From positions 1-34,642 of the forward strand of contig CACWSW010000046.1 in NCBI GenBank assembly GCA_902763655.1: 34,642 bases of DNA. The letters are read 5' to 3'. The translations under genes were made by a program, and so were the position numbers. Position 1 is the stretch's first letter. Each line of letters opens with the position of its first letter. Of the stretch, positions 8,464 through 16,955 are shown in pieces. Under the pieces are notes generated by a model that was not told where the DNA came from, made no database searches, and was given only the letters and a program-made list of their open reading frames with translations. Source of the DNA: an uncultured bacterium. Lineage in GTDB: Bacteria; Verrucomicrobiota; Kiritimatiellia; RFP12; UBA1067.

Positions 8464-10133
8464 CGCGCAAATTCTTTCTTCAGCTCCGCATCAGAAGGGA
8501 CCAATTCAAGGTAGGCCTGCGCGGCCTTGCTGGCATCGTCCTTCCGCCCGAGCCTCTTGAGAAGGAGCGCCTCCTTGCGCCATGCATCGGACATGCGAGG
8601 CGCGAGCGTCCGTGCGCGGACATAGCAGTCGACCGACTCCGCGTCGCGACCTGCCGCCTCCAAGACAGAGCCCTTCTGGAGCCAGAAGCGTTCCGGCTTG
8701 TATGTCGACACCTTGATCGCGAGATCGATCGCGGCAAGGGCTTCGTCTACCCTCTTCAGCTTGAGGAGCAGCATCGCCTTGCGCGCGTAGGCATCGTCGT
8801 ACTTGGCGTCTGCCGCGATGGCCTTGTCATAGCAGGCGAGCGCCTTTTCTGCGTTGTCGGCCTTGGCGTAGACGTCGCCAAGATACATCAGCGTCCGCTT
8901 GGCGGTCGGGTCCTGCTCGGAAGCGAACAGCAGATCCCTCAGTGCTTCGTCGCTTCTGCCGAGGGCACTGGACATCTTTGCGCGGCGGACGTAGAGGTCG
9001 GCATTCATCGGGTCGAGACGTATGGCCGCGTCAAAACTCCTGATCGCCTCCTCGTATTGCGCCATCTCGCCACAGATAACCCCGCGCCACTTGTGCGCCA
9101 GCAGGAAGCCGGCATCCATGTCCACGGCCTTTTCCATCCACACCTTTGCAACGGGATAGTTGTCCTCGTAGCCGTAGAACATGCCGATTGCGTAGCAGGC
9201 TTCCTTGTAGCCGGGATTGACGGCAAGGGCCTTCTTCATCTCCCCGCGCGCAAGGTCATAGCGCTTTGCCTTGCCCATCGCGAACGTCCAGCCCCTGTTG
9301 TAGTACGCAAGGTCGAACTTCGGGTCCAGCGCTAGAGCCTTGTCGTAGCAGGCGCGAGCGGCCTCCGGGTCCTTGGCGAAGTCCATCGCCACGACCCCCT
9401 TCCAGAGCCACGCCCACTTGGATTTCCCATTCAGCTCAAGCGCGCGGGAGAGCGACTTCTCTGCCCCCGCGACGTCCTTCTCGTCCAGCTGCACCATTGC
9501 CAGGCGGATGTATGCGAAGTCGTTCTCGGGATCGAGCTCCACGGCCTTCCCTATGGCGTCCCTGGCGCGCGCCGTCTCCTTGAGCGCAGCCAATATCTGG
9601 CCCTGCAGGATATACGGTTCCGGACGCTTCGAATCAAGGCCCTGAAGGAATAGCGCCTCTGCGTAGGCCTGATGGGCACGATCCAGCTCTTCTTTGTTGA
9701 AAGGCCTGCCAAGGTTAAGAAGGTCTCGCGTAGCGGACATTCCTTTTATGTACGCGCGGAAAAAGATGTATTCCGGACTCTCCTTCTCGATATCGATGGC
9801 CTTGTCGACGAAAGGGAGAGCGACCTCAGGATTGTTTTCGGAATAGTAGAGCTGTCGAGCGACCTCGGCATATCTGTCAGCCATCGTGTGAAGATGCCGC
9901 TTGTTCAGGTACCACCCGCCAACCTTCACGAGGATCACGATCACCACACCAAGCTTGGCAAGAGTCCTGAACTTGATCACGAGGGACGTCCACTTCTCCG
10001 GGACCTTCTCCGCCAGACCGTATATCGGTTCGAAATGGTCCCTTATCTCGCGGATGTACTTCACCAACCTGCCGATGGCCGCAGTGTTGGCAGCAATCCG
10101 CTTGTCCTGTTCCTTGTCGTAATCCGTCTTCAT
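8460..10133 (-). CDS. Membrane-anchored TPR-repeat protein
   Basis: 557 residues from the ATG at 10133, chosen because GGAGG lies 7 nt upstream; an ATG at 10154 lies before this ribosome site. The N-terminus is short and charged, followed by a single hydrophobic segment (LGVVIVILVKVGGWYL, about residues 62-77). The rest is tandem tetratricopeptide repeats with the typical spacing (for example AYYNRGWTFA, AIRSFDAAIRLDP, ALACYDKAIAAD), at least ten units. TPR arrays are protein-protein scaffolds. The gene is 27 nt downstream of the M48 protease and overlaps recD2 by 4 nt, so the three are probably one transcript. A role with the protease in envelope protein quality control is inference; in other bacteria M48 proteins of the BepA type carry their own TPRs. 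Confidence 0.85.
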   Translation of the reverse strand: MKTDYDKEQDKRIAANTAAIGRLVKYIREIRDHFEPIYGLAEKVPEKWTSLVIKFRTLAKLGVVIVILVKVGGWYLNKRHLHTMADRYAEVARQLYYSENNPEVALPFVDKAIDIEKESPEYIFFRAYIKGMSATRDLLNLGRPFNKEELDRAHQAYAEALFLQGLDSKRPEPYILQGQILAALKETARARDAIGKAVELDPENDFAYIRLAMVQLDEKDVAGAEKSLSRALELNGKSKWAWLWKGVVAMDFAKDPEAARACYDKALALDPKFDLAYYNRGWTFAMGKAKRYDLARGEMKKALAVNPGYKEACYAIGMFYGYEDNYPVAKVWMEKAVDMDAGFLLAHKWRGVICGEMAQYEEAIRSFDAAIRLDPMNADLYVRRAKMSSALGRSDEALRDLLFASEQDPTAKRTLMYLGDVYAKADNAEKALACYDKAIAADAKYDDAYARKAMLLLKLKRVDEALAAIDLAIKVSTYKPERFWLQKGSVLEAAGRDAESVDCYVRARTLAPRMSDAWRKEALLLKRLGRKDDASKAAQAYLELVPSDAELKKEFAR

Positions 10134-10160
10134 ATGCAATCCTCCCGTTGGCACAGACCG

Positions 10161-11714
10161 CTACAGGTTTCCGCATGCGGCCTTGTATCTGGCCAGGCGG
10201 GCCGGACGCCCAGACGACTCGCTGTCTCGGCACCCGAATCCCTCTCGGTACTTGAGCACATCCGCACCGCGCTCTGCAGGGTAGCTCGCACCGCCATACG
10301 ACCCCTTCTCTGCCTTGAAACGCTCCAAGACGTCATGAAACGCTTTCGTGTCGTAGCCGAGCGCGGCGGAGAACTGGATAGACCGCCAGTCGGCCTGGCT
10401 TTCCATCTCAATTCCGTAACCGTTCCGGATAGACGTCGTGAGCTTGCCGAACAGCTCGTCGGCCAATGCCGTCAGTTGCTTGAGCGTAGCGTCCTGGCTT
10501 TGGCCGCCAGATTGGCCTTGGCCGCCGGATATCGAGGACGTTCCCACCTCCTTCATGAGCGAGAACAGCTTGAGGACACTCTCCTTGCCAACGGACTTCA
10601 TGCCGTGGCGAAGCTCCATGTGCCCCATCTCGTGCCCCAGGATTGCCGCCAGCTCGTCCTCGTCCTTTAGGAACTTGAGCATGCCGGTGGTAACGAACAC
10701 GAAGCCGCCTGGCACGGCAAAGGCGTTCACCTCGTCCGACTTCACCACGAGGAACATATAGCCATGGTATGGCATCGGGTCGTTCGACGCCGCCGCGAGC
10801 GTCATGCCTAGCGTGCGCACGTAAACGGACGCAGGATCATCAGGCGGCATAACCGGATAGAGCGGCAGGATGCGCGAGGAGACCACGCAACCGAGCTGGA
10901 ACTCCTGCACGGGGCCGATCTCGCTGTAGAGCATGCCGGACGTTATCTTGCCAGCGGATGCCGCCACCCCGGCCAGCTGGTTGTCGCTGCCGGAGTTCCC
11001 GACAAGCTTGGAAGCGAAGCCCAGTCCGCTCGCCCCGGCCTTTCGCGACTTCTTCATGAATCCGCCAAAGAAGCCCTCCTCCTCCACTGCCTCCTCCTTC
11101 AGCTTCCGCGTCTCGCCACGCGCCAGCTGACCCGCAGCGATGAAAGCATTTATCTCCTCGTCGGAGACATCCTTACGGGCGGCCAAGACACGAGTGACCG
11201 CGGCCGGATCGGCTTTCGTGGCGGCACGGCCGCTGCCGGCCGCGCCGCGCATGGCCGCCAACTCGCCGTTCTCAGACTCGGAGAACCCGCGCATCGAGGC
11301 GAGCGCCGCATCGTTCTCGGATTCCGAGAACCCGCGTTTGGCAACCAGCGTCCCGTCCGCAGACACGACCTCGTTCGGGTCCTGGTTGCCGATCAGCCAT
11401 TCGCTGGCGAGAGACGTGAACGGCAGATAGCCTGTCTTCCCGTCCGCCTTGACCTTTATCCATAGCGGCATCAGCGTCTCAGGGAACTTCTCGCGGTCGC
11501 CGTCGAAAGGCAACGCCAGGCGGCATGTGGTCACAACCTCGGCCGAATCCTTGTACTTGAGCGCACAGAGCGCCGGAGAGAGTCCGTCCGGCTTCTCTCG
11601 CATCACGAGCTTCTCTGTGGAGACATACCACGTCTCGCCCGCCTTCGGGTCGTCTGCCAACATCGCTGATGTGGCACACAGTGCGGTCAACACCAAGGCA
11701 TTTCTTCTATTCAT
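10161..11714 (-). CDS. Secreted M48-family metalloprotease with N-terminal SH3-like domain
   Basis: 517 residues from the ATG at 11714 (GAAGG 8 nt upstream; an upstream ATG at 11744 would add ten residues before the signal peptide). Signal peptide MNRRNALVLTALCATSAMLA. A bacterial SH3-like domain spans about 28-105 (WYVSTEKLVMREKPDG to WIKVKADGKTGYLPF). A linker contains RGFSESEN twice (127-134 and 142-149). The M48 catalytic domain covers about 290-500, with the zinc motif HEMGH (His361, Glu362, His365) and the third ligand Glu438 in ESQAD. M48 enzymes degrade misfolded envelope proteins. The C-terminus is Cys-containing and basic. It heads a likely operon with the TPR protein and recD2, and its promoter is at 11810-11839. 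Confidence 0.9.
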   Translation of the reverse strand: MNRRNALVLTALCATSAMLADDPKAGETWYVSTEKLVMREKPDGLSPALCALKYKDSAEVVTTCRLALPFDGDREKFPETLMPLWIKVKADGKTGYLPFTSLASEWLIGNQDPNEVVSADGTLVAKRGFSESENDAALASMRGFSESENGELAAMRGAAGSGRAATKADPAAVTRVLAARKDVSDEEINAFIAAGQLARGETRKLKEEAVEEEGFFGGFMKKSRKAGASGLGFASKLVGNSGSDNQLAGVAASAGKITSGMLYSEIGPVQEFQLGCVVSSRILPLYPVMPPDDPASVYVRTLGMTLAAASNDPMPYHGYMFLVVKSDEVNAFAVPGGFVFVTTGMLKFLKDEDELAAILGHEMGHMELRHGMKSVGKESVLKLFSLMKEVGTSSISGGQGQSGGQSQDATLKQLTALADELFGKLTTSIRNGYGIEMESQADWRSIQFSAALGYDTKAFHDVLERFKAEKGSYGGASYPAERGADVLKYREGFGCRDSESSGRPARLARYKAACGNL

Positions 11715-11809
11715 CTTTTCAACCTTCAGAATTCGTTTCCACATGTCTCTCTACTGCGAAAGCGCCAAACGACATGAGAATTGGCGTTCCTTGTCAGACA
11801 ATCTGGTAA

Positions 11810-11839
11810 AGTCTAGCACATCCCCTCGCTGGGATGCAA
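11810..11839 (-). promoter_or_regulatory. Promoter of the M48-TPR-recD2 operon
   Basis: On the minus strand TTGCAT (11839-11834), an 18-bp spacer, then TAGACT (11815-11810) preceded by TGC, giving the extended form TGCTAGACT. The predicted start leaves a leader of about 90 nt before the M48 ATG. Confidence 0.55.
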
Positions 11840-11864
11840 GGGTCTTTTGACTTGCACAAAACAC

Positions 11865-11891
11865 GAAAGCCTCCGCTTCCGCAGAGGTTTC
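11865..11891 (-). terminator. Hairpin terminator after tRNA-Cys
   Basis: On the minus strand GAAACCTCTGC, tetraloop GGAA (GNRA type), GCGGAGG-C-TTTC, with one G-U pair and one bulged C, followed by GTGTTTTG. It starts 15 nt after the tRNA 3' CCA, so it probably ends the tRNA-Cys transcript. The U tract is short and interrupted. Confidence 0.6.
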
Positions 11892-11905
11892 GCTGGTTTT
11901 TAAGT

Positions 11906-11979
11906 TGGAGGTGGGAAGCGGAGTTGAACCGCTGTACGTGGATTTGCAGTCCACTACCTAACCGCTCGGCCATCCCACC
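11906..11979 (-). tRNA. tRNA-Cys (anticodon GCA)
   Basis: 74 nt with an encoded CCA end. The acceptor stem GGTGGGA pairs with TCCCACC, the discriminator is U, the anticodon stem GTGGA/TCCAC encloses CTGCAAA (anticodon GCA), and the T arm is AGCGG-TTCAACT-CCGCT. The D loop contains GCGGTTAGG. The 5' end lies 3 nt after the stop codon of a 31-codon ORF on the same strand, and a hairpin terminator follows. Confidence 0.97.
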
Positions 11980-11982
11980 AAA

Positions 11983-12078
11983 TTACTTCTTCTTCGCCGC
12001 GAGAAGCCGAGCGTTGGCGCGCTTGTCGTGCGCCTTCCGCCGTGCCCTCTTGGCCCGTTTTCTCAATTGCTGTCCCAT
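11983..12078 (-). CDS. 31-residue highly basic protein encoded just before tRNA-Cys
   Basis: ATG at 12078, TAA at 11985-11983. The product starts MGQQLRKRAKRARRKAHDKR and ends LLAAKKK, with 14 Arg/Lys in 31 residues. It is too short for ordinary gene calling. Support comes from a clean extended -10 (TGGTAAACT) ending 8 nt before the ATG, a position between clpB and tRNA-Cys where nothing else explains the sequence, and a composition typical of RNA- or ribosome-associated peptides. No ribosome site is seen, consistent with a nearly leaderless message. The stop codon is 3 nt before the tRNA, so the mRNA and tRNA are very likely on one primary transcript. I do not recognise a named family; it is not the usual bTHX sequence. 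Confidence 0.7.
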   Translation of the reverse strand: MGQQLRKRAKRARRKAHDKRANARLLAAKKK

Positions 12079-12086
12079 GGCCGAGT

Positions 12087-12095
12087 AGTTTACCA
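12087..12095 (-). promoter_or_regulatory. Extended -10 promoter for the small basic ORF and tRNA-Cys
   Basis: TGGTAAACT on the minus strand, with TAAACT at 12092-12087, 8 nt before the ATG. A strong GC hairpin (12098-12120) occupies the place of the spacer and -35 region. Confidence 0.5.
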
Positions 12096-12097
12096 TA

Positions 12098-12120
12098 CCC
12101 CCTTGCGTTGCGCAAGGGGG
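12098..12120. terminator. Perfect 10-bp hairpin between clpB and the small ORF
   Basis: CCCCCTTGCG, loop TTG, CGCAAGGGGG: a 10-bp perfect stem starting 24 nt after the clpB stop. It may end or stabilise the clpB mRNA, but no T run follows on the minus strand. It also overlaps the upstream part of the next promoter, so an operator role is possible. Confidence 0.5.
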
Positions 12121-12143
12121 AATTTGGAGGATTTTTCGTGCCG

Positions 12144-14669
12144 TCAAACCAGCGTCAAGGAGCCTGCGTCGGCGGACACCTTCACGGTGCTCTGCGGCGG
12201 GTACTTCCCGGCAATGATCGCGCGGGCTACCGGCGTCTCGAGCTCGCGCTGGATGGCACGCTTCACGGGACGCGCGCCGTAGGCCGGATCATAGCCGTCC
12301 TTCGCGAGCACCGCAAGGGCCGCGTCGTCGATCTCGAAGCCGATCTCCTGCTCCGACAGACGCTTCGCGAAGTCCTTGAGCTGCAGCTTCACGATGGCCT
12401 TGATCTGGTCCTCGGTGAGCGACTTGAACTCCAGTATCTCGTCGAGCCGGTTCAGGAACTCCGGACGGAAGATGCCCTTCAGCGCCTCGCGAGGCGCGTT
12501 GGACGTCATGATCACGACCGTGTTCTTGAAGCTGACCGTGCGCCCGTGCGAGTCCGTGAGCCGCCCGTCGTCCAACACCTGCAGGAGGATGTTGAACACG
12601 TCAGGATGCGCCTTCTCGATCTCGTCGAGCAGCACCACGGAGTACGGCTTGCGCCGCACGGCCTCCGTGAGCTGGCCGCCCTCCTCGTAGCCGATGTAGC
12701 CGGGGGGCGCGCCCACGAGCCGCGACACGTTGTGCTTCTCCATGTACTCGCTCATGTCGATGCGCACCATTGCAGACTCGTCGTCGAACAGCTCAGCTGC
12801 AAGGGTCTTGGCGAGCTCCGTCTTGCCCACGCCGGTGGGACCGAGGAAGAGGAACGCGCCAGACGGACGCTGGCGGTTGCCCACGCCTGCACGCGCCCTC
12901 AGCACGGCGTCAGCCACGGCGTCCACAGCCTCGTCCTGGCCGATCACGCGCTCGTGCAGCTTGTCTGCGAGCTTCAGCAGCTTCTCGCGCTCTCCTTCGA
13001 GGAGCTTCGTCACGGGGATGCCTGCCCAGCGGCTGACGACCTCGGCGATCTCGTCGGCCGTAACCTCCTCGCGCAGCAGCTGACCTCCGCCGTCCTTGCG
13101 GATGTCCTCCTCGTGCGCCTTGAGCTTCTTCTCCAGCTCGTACATCTCTCCGTACTTGATGCGGCTCGCCTCGGCCACGTCGCCGGACGCCACCGCCTGG
13201 TCGTACTTCAGGCGGGCGGCGTCCAAGTTCGCGCGCACGCGCTTGACGTCCTCCAGCACGGCCTTCTCGTTCTTCCACCGCGCAGTCATGGCGTCGGCCT
13301 TGGCCTTCAGCTCGGAGAGCTCCTTGCGAAGCTCCTCAAGACGCTTCTTAGACGCCTCGTCCGTCTCCTTCGCGAGCGCGATCTCCTCGATCTCCAGCCG
13401 CCGCACATGGCGCGTCGCCTCGTCCAGCTCCGCCGGACACGAGTCCATCTCCGTGCGGATCGAGGCGCACGCCTCGTCGAGGAGGTCGATTGCCTTGTCC
13501 GGCAGGAAGCGGTCCTGGATGTAACGCGCGGACAACGTCACCGCGCTGACTATGGCGGCGTCCTGTATGTGGACGTTGTGGTACTTCTCAAAACGTTCCT
13601 TCAACCCGCGCAGGATCGATACAGCGTCCTCCTCGCTAGGCGGATCGACCGTCACGGGCTGGAAACGACGCTCCAGCGCGGCGTCCTTCTCCATGTACTT
13701 GCGGTACTCGGCAAGCGTCGTCGCGCCCACGCAGTGCAGCTCGCCGCGCGCGAGCATCGGCTTCAGCATGTTGCCCGCGTCAGTGGATCCTTCCGTCCGT
13801 CCGGCGCCCACGATAGTGTGGATCTCGTCGATGAAGAGGATGATTCGCCCGTTCGCCGCCTTGATCTCGTTCAGGACGGCCTTCAGGCGCTCCTCGAACT
13901 GTCCGCGGTACTGCGCGCCCGCCATGAGCGCCGTCATGTCTAGCGAGAACACCGTGCGGTCCTTAAGGCCCTCGGGCACGTCGCCACGCACTATTCGCTG
14001 GGCCAGACCCTCAACGATGGCCGTCTTACCCACGCCCGGCTCGCCTACAAGAACCGGATTGTTCTTTGTCTTGCGCGAGAGGATGCGGATCACGTGGCGG
14101 ATTTCCGTGTCACGCCCGATCACGGGATCAAGCTTGCCTTGACGCGCCATCTCCACAAGGTCCGTACCGTACTTCTTAAGAGCCTCGTACTGACCTTCGG
14201 GATTGTCGGAAGTTACGCGCTGGTTGCCGCGCACCTCGCGGAGGGCCGCGAGGAAGTTCTTCTCCGTGATGCCAGCTTTCTTTATCGCCTTCGCGGCGTC
14301 CGTCGCGCCGTTGCGCATGATTCCGAGGATTAGGTGCTCCACCGAGACGTACTCGTCCTTCATCTCCTTTGCGGCGTCCTCCGCCCGCATGAGTATGTTC
14401 GCGAGGTCGTTCGAGATGTAGAACTTGTCCGCCTCGATCGAACCCGTGATGCGCGGCTTGCGGTTGATGGCCTCTTCCATCTGCGCCGTCAGCGTAGGCA
14501 GGCTTGCGCCTATCTTCGAGAAAAGATTGGGAATAAGACCCTGCGAATCCTTCAGGAGCGCAAAAAGGACATGCTCGGCGTCAAACTGCTGCTGGCCGTG
14601 GTGCTGGGCAACGTTCTGCGCCGCCCCCAGCGCCTCGCGTACTTTAGTCGTGTATTTATCTGCATTCAT
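12144..14669 (-). CDS. clpB: ClpB protein disaggregase (AAA+ Hsp100)
   Basis: 841 residues from the ATG at 14669 (AGGAGG 9 nt upstream; an in-frame ATG at 14735 precedes this ribosome site and is rejected). Clp N domain at about 1-145, first AAA+ module with Walker A GEPGVGKT near residue 200 and [12 protein letters not shown], a coiled-coil middle domain at about 400-525 rich in Glu/Lys/Arg, a second AAA+ module with GPTGVGKTE near 600 and [14 protein letters not shown], and the C-terminal D2-small domain. ClpB works with DnaK-DnaJ-GrpE to dissolve protein aggregates; grpE and dnaJ are at 23159-24974 in this window. No CIRCE element or sigma-32-type promoter is visible upstream. Confidence 0.97.
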   Translation of the reverse strand: MNADKYTTKVREALGAAQNVAQHHGQQQFDAEHVLFALLKDSQGLIPNLFSKIGASLPTLTAQMEEAINRKPRITGSIEADKFYISNDLANILMRAEDAAKEMKDEYVSVEHLILGIMRNGATDAAKAIKKAGITEKNFLAALREVRGNQRVTSDNPEGQYEALKKYGTDLVEMARQGKLDPVIGRDTEIRHVIRILSRKTKNNPVLVGEPGVGKTAIVEGLAQRIVRGDVPEGLKDRTVFSLDMTALMAGAQYRGQFEERLKAVLNEIKAANGRIILFIDEIHTIVGAGRTEGSTDAGNMLKPMLARGELHCVGATTLAEYRKYMEKDAALERRFQPVTVDPPSEEDAVSILRGLKERFEKYHNVHIQDAAIVSAVTLSARYIQDRFLPDKAIDLLDEACASIRTEMDSCPAELDEATRHVRRLEIEEIALAKETDEASKKRLEELRKELSELKAKADAMTARWKNEKAVLEDVKRVRANLDAARLKYDQAVASGDVAEASRIKYGEMYELEKKLKAHEEDIRKDGGGQLLREEVTADEIAEVVSRWAGIPVTKLLEGEREKLLKLADKLHERVIGQDEAVDAVADAVLRARAGVGNRQRPSGAFLFLGPTGVGKTELAKTLAAELFDDESAMVRIDMSEYMEKHNVSRLVGAPPGYIGYEEGGQLTEAVRRKPYSVVLLDEIEKAHPDVFNILLQVLDDGRLTDSHGRTVSFKNTVVIMTSNAPREALKGIFRPEFLNRLDEILEFKSLTEDQIKAIVKLQLKDFAKRLSEQEIGFEIDDAALAVLAKDGYDPAYGARPVKRAIQRELETPVARAIIAGKYPPQSTVKVSADAGSLTLV

Positions 14670-14930
14670 GTGTCGGTTCCTCCTGGCGATTCCATTCCTG
14701 AACCGCCATCGACAATGCAGCAACTCCCATGCCACCCTCTCGCATCAACACTCTCGGCCCCAAAACCATGCCATTCCGGCACACATGTGGCACAATGGCA
14801 CGACACTTGAGATGTGAAATTCCAATCTACCCGTCTTGATTCCAAATGTGATATATCAAAGACCTGATGCGTCAGATTTGGCGGGGGAAACCAATTATGC
14901 TATACTACCTATTCCAAAGAGAGTAGGCTT
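14670..14930. other. Intergenic region between divergent clpB and the DUF2341 remnant
   Basis: 261 bp without a gene. On the clpB side, three GGCAC copies (14778-14782, 14789-14793, 14797-14801) lie about 110-130 bp before its start. CTGA-TGCG-TCAG, a short palindrome, lies near 14864-14875. On the other side an extended -10 TGCTATACT sits at 14898-14906. No convincing clpB -10 was found. Confidence 0.5.
14898..14906 (+). promoter_or_regulatory. Extended -10 promoter for the DUF2341/LamG gene
   Basis: TGCTATACT, identical to the nine bases before the glycosidase at 3837. It lies 24 nt before the ATG at 14931, with AAGAGAGTAGG as a possible ribosome site. Confidence 0.5.
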
Positions 14931-15419
14931 ATGAGAAACTTCTTCAGAGTCTTGCCGGCGGCAAGCTTCGCCTGCGGCGCGTTTTGCGCGTTCGCCGGCA
15001 CGGCCACGTATTCGTTTTCGTGGTACCGCAACGCGGCGCAGGCGGATTTCCAGGTGCCGGTTGCGCTTGAGGAGGGTGTCAACGGCTTCAGCTACGCCGA
15101 CGCGGCGGCGGACGGCAAGGACTCGTCCACCTACAACGCCGCGTTCGTGCGCGGAGGAGATGATGCGACCGAGGACGGCCCCGTGGGCACGGCGAACACG
15201 TTTGGCACCGAGGCGCGCAAGTACAACTGCGCGTCGATACAAAACGGCCAGGTCGCCAACCTCGGGAACAAATTCACGATCTCCTTCTGGCTCAATTCCG
15301 CGAATCTGGGCAAGACCGCGTTGGGTGCCGCCGTCAGCGAGTATCTGTTTGTCGGCATGGTGCCGAGCGGGCAGTTCGCCATCCTGCACGGCTACAAGGT
15401 GATTGGCCCGAACGAATAA
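14931..15419 (+). CDS. Truncated DUF2341/LamG-type secreted protein
   Basis: 162 residues with a signal peptide (MRNFFRVLPAASFACGAFCAFAG). The start of the mature part (YSFSWYRNAAQADFQVPVAL, then FSYADAA) matches the first strands of DUF2341, which usually lies next to a concanavalin A/LamG-like sandwich; NKFTISFWLNSANLG is the LamG strand that normally follows. The protein then stops at TAA, well short of a complete LamG fold or of the long, repetitive surface proteins that carry this domain in PVC bacteria. It is therefore probably the 5' remnant of a larger gene. The promoter and signal peptide look intact, so a short secreted product could still be made. Confidence 0.6.
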   Translation: MRNFFRVLPAASFACGAFCAFAGTATYSFSWYRNAAQADFQVPVALEEGVNGFSYADAAADGKDSSTYNAAFVRGGDDATEDGPVGTANTFGTEARKYNCASIQNGQVANLGNKFTISFWLNSANLGKTALGAAVSEYLFVGMVPSGQFAILHGYKVIGPNE

Positions 15420-15430
15420 ATAGAAAAAAT

Positions 15431-15451
15431 GAGAAAATCGCAAATTTTCTC
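15431..15451. repeat. AT-rich inverted repeat
   Basis: GAGAAAAT, loop CGCAA, ATTTTCTC: an 8-bp perfect stem 11 nt after the truncated DUF2341 gene. A T-rich tail exists only on the minus strand, where no gene is upstream. It may mark a transcript end or a deletion border. Confidence 0.4.
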
Positions 15452-15504
15452 CTTGGAAAAATGACAGAAAAAGTGTAATATACGCGCCGACCAAAGGAGA
15501 AAAA

Positions 15505-16884
15505 ATGTTAAAGCGCAAAATCGATCAAGAATTCCTTGGTTTTTTACAAGGTCCGACGAAGGAAGCGCTCCTTGTTACGGGGGCGCGTCAGGTTGGGAAA
15601 ACCTTCAGCGTCCGTCAGTTTGCGCATCGGCATTTTCAAGATTTCGTAGAGATCAACTTTATCGAGCACCCCGAAGCAAAAGCGCTGTTCGACTCCGTAC
15701 ATGGAACGAAGGATTTCTTCAACCGATTCTCGGCATACGTTGGCAGGTCGCTCACAAAGGGCAAGACGCTTGTGTTCTTTGACGAGGTTCAGGAATGTCC
15801 GGAGATTGTCACTTTCATCAAGTTCCTCGGCGATGACGGGCGGTATCGGTACGCGCTCAGCGGATCGTTGCTTGGAGTGAAGATAAAAGACGTGCGTTCG
15901 GTGCCTGTCGGGTACCTTCGTGAGGTGGACATGTTCCCGCTTGATTTTGAGGAGTTTGTCATGGCGAACGGCATGCCGACGGAGGTCATGGACAACTTGA
16001 AGGAGGCATGTCAGGCGAATCGTCCGATCGACAAGGTCGTCGATGTCAAGATGATGGATCTGCTGCGTCTTTATCTCGTAGTCGGCGGGATGCCGGCCGC
16101 CGTTCAGGTCTACGTTGACACGAACGACATACAGGCCGTCATACGCGAACAGCAGGCCATCTTGGTGCAGTACCGAAAGGATGCGGCAAAATACGATGCG
16201 CGCGACAAGCTGGAGATCGTCAGGACGCTCGATTTGATTCCCAGCGAATTGAACGTGCAGAACAAACGGTTTTATGCGACCGCGCTGAGGCCCGGAGAGC
16301 GCTTTGATCGGATCGGGGACAATTTCCTGTGGTTGAAAAGCGCCGGGATCGCCATCCCGGTCTACAACGTGGACCAGCCGAAGGCTCCGCTCGAACTCTC
16401 GAAGAAGGCCAATCTCTTCAAGCTCTTCCTCAACGACGTCGGACTGCTGTCCTGCATGTACATGGACGGAATCCAGCTCAAGATACTCAGCGGCGACATC
16501 GGCATCAATTTCGGATCGGTCTACGAGAACTTCGTCGCCCAGGAACTGCGCGCGCACGGCTTTGAGCACATCTACTACTACAACTCGAAAAAGCATGGCG
16601 AAGTTGATTTCGTGGTGGAGCATGACGGGGCGGCGTTGCTGATCGAGGCGAAATCCGGGCGCGACTATGATCGCCATACGGCGCTGGACAACGTGATGGC
16701 CGTGCGTGACTTCGGAATTGAATCCGCCTGGGTACTCAACGGGTTTGGAGATTCGTCTTCCGATGGAAGAGTTGCCTATCGCCCGGTCTATTCGCTCATG
16801 TGCCTGCACCACAACCCCCTCCCCGACAAGATGCTGTACAAGGTAGACCTGTCCTCATTGACAGACGAAAGCCCAAACCACTAG
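15505..16884 (+). CDS. AAA ATPase with C-terminal DUF4143 domain
   Basis: 459 residues. An AAA_14-type N-terminal ATPase with Walker A TGARQVGKTF (about 25-34), Walker B LVFFDEVQECP (about 89-99) and sensor region YALSGSLLGV. The C-terminal DUF4143 part has the PD-(D/E)XK-like signature HGEVDFVVEHDG...LLIEAKSG (about 366-390). These proteins are common, often in several copies, in gut anaerobes and archaea; their role is unknown, with proposals ranging from toxin-like to mobile. Ribosome site AAAGGAG. A TAATAT -10 at 15476-15481 is plausible. The stop codon TAG is part of the first unit of a heptamer array. Third-position GC is lower than in the flanking genes, which fits recent acquisition. 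Confidence 0.9.
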   Translation: MLKRKIDQEFLGFLQGPTKEALLVTGARQVGKTFSVRQFAHRHFQDFVEINFIEHPEAKALFDSVHGTKDFFNRFSAYVGRSLTKGKTLVFFDEVQECPEIVTFIKFLGDDGRYRYALSGSLLGVKIKDVRSVPVGYLREVDMFPLDFEEFVMANGMPTEVMDNLKEACQANRPIDKVVDVKMMDLLRLYLVVGGMPAAVQVYVDTNDIQAVIREQQAILVQYRKDAAKYDARDKLEIVRTLDLIPSELNVQNKRFYATALRPGERFDRIGDNFLWLKSAGIAIPVYNVDQPKAPLELSKKANLFKLFLNDVGLLSCMYMDGIQLKILSGDIGINFGSVYENFVAQELRAHGFEHIYYYNSKKHGEVDFVVEHDGAALLIEAKSGRDYDRHTALDNVMAVRDFGIESAWVLNGFGDSSSDGRVAYRPVYSLMCLHHNPLPDKMLYKVDLSSLTDESPNH

Positions 16885-16954
16885 CCACTAACCACTAGCC
16901 ACTAACCACTAGCAACTAGCAACTAACCACTAACCACTAGCAACTAACAACTAA
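16878..16954. repeat. Eleven tandem heptamers CMACTAR
   Basis: Eleven consecutive 7-bp units: CCACTAG or CCACTAA (seven), CAACTAG or CAACTAA (four). The first unit contains the TAG stop of the upstream ATPase and the last ends 1 nt before the nagB ATG. Every unit carries TAG or TAA and the period is 7, so stops occur in all three forward frames. The design resembles the short tandem repeats known in cyanobacteria, not a CRISPR. Confidence 0.95.
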
Positions 16955-16955
16955 A

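Noticed and set aside
12042..13943. 633-codon plus-strand frame opposite clpB
   Set aside because: Antisense shadow; clpB on the other strand is complete and conserved.
14670..14735. Longer ClpB start at 14735
   Set aside because: The added 22 residues are unlike Clp N domains, and AGGAGG sits just before the ATG at 14669.
14789..14812. Possible sigma-54 promoter near clpB (TGGCAC-GACAC-TTGA)
   Set aside because: The -12 box lacks the essential GC at the required spacing, and it points away from clpB.
16878..16954. CRISPR-like repeat
   Set aside because: Units are 7 bp and contiguous with no spacers, and no cas genes are present.
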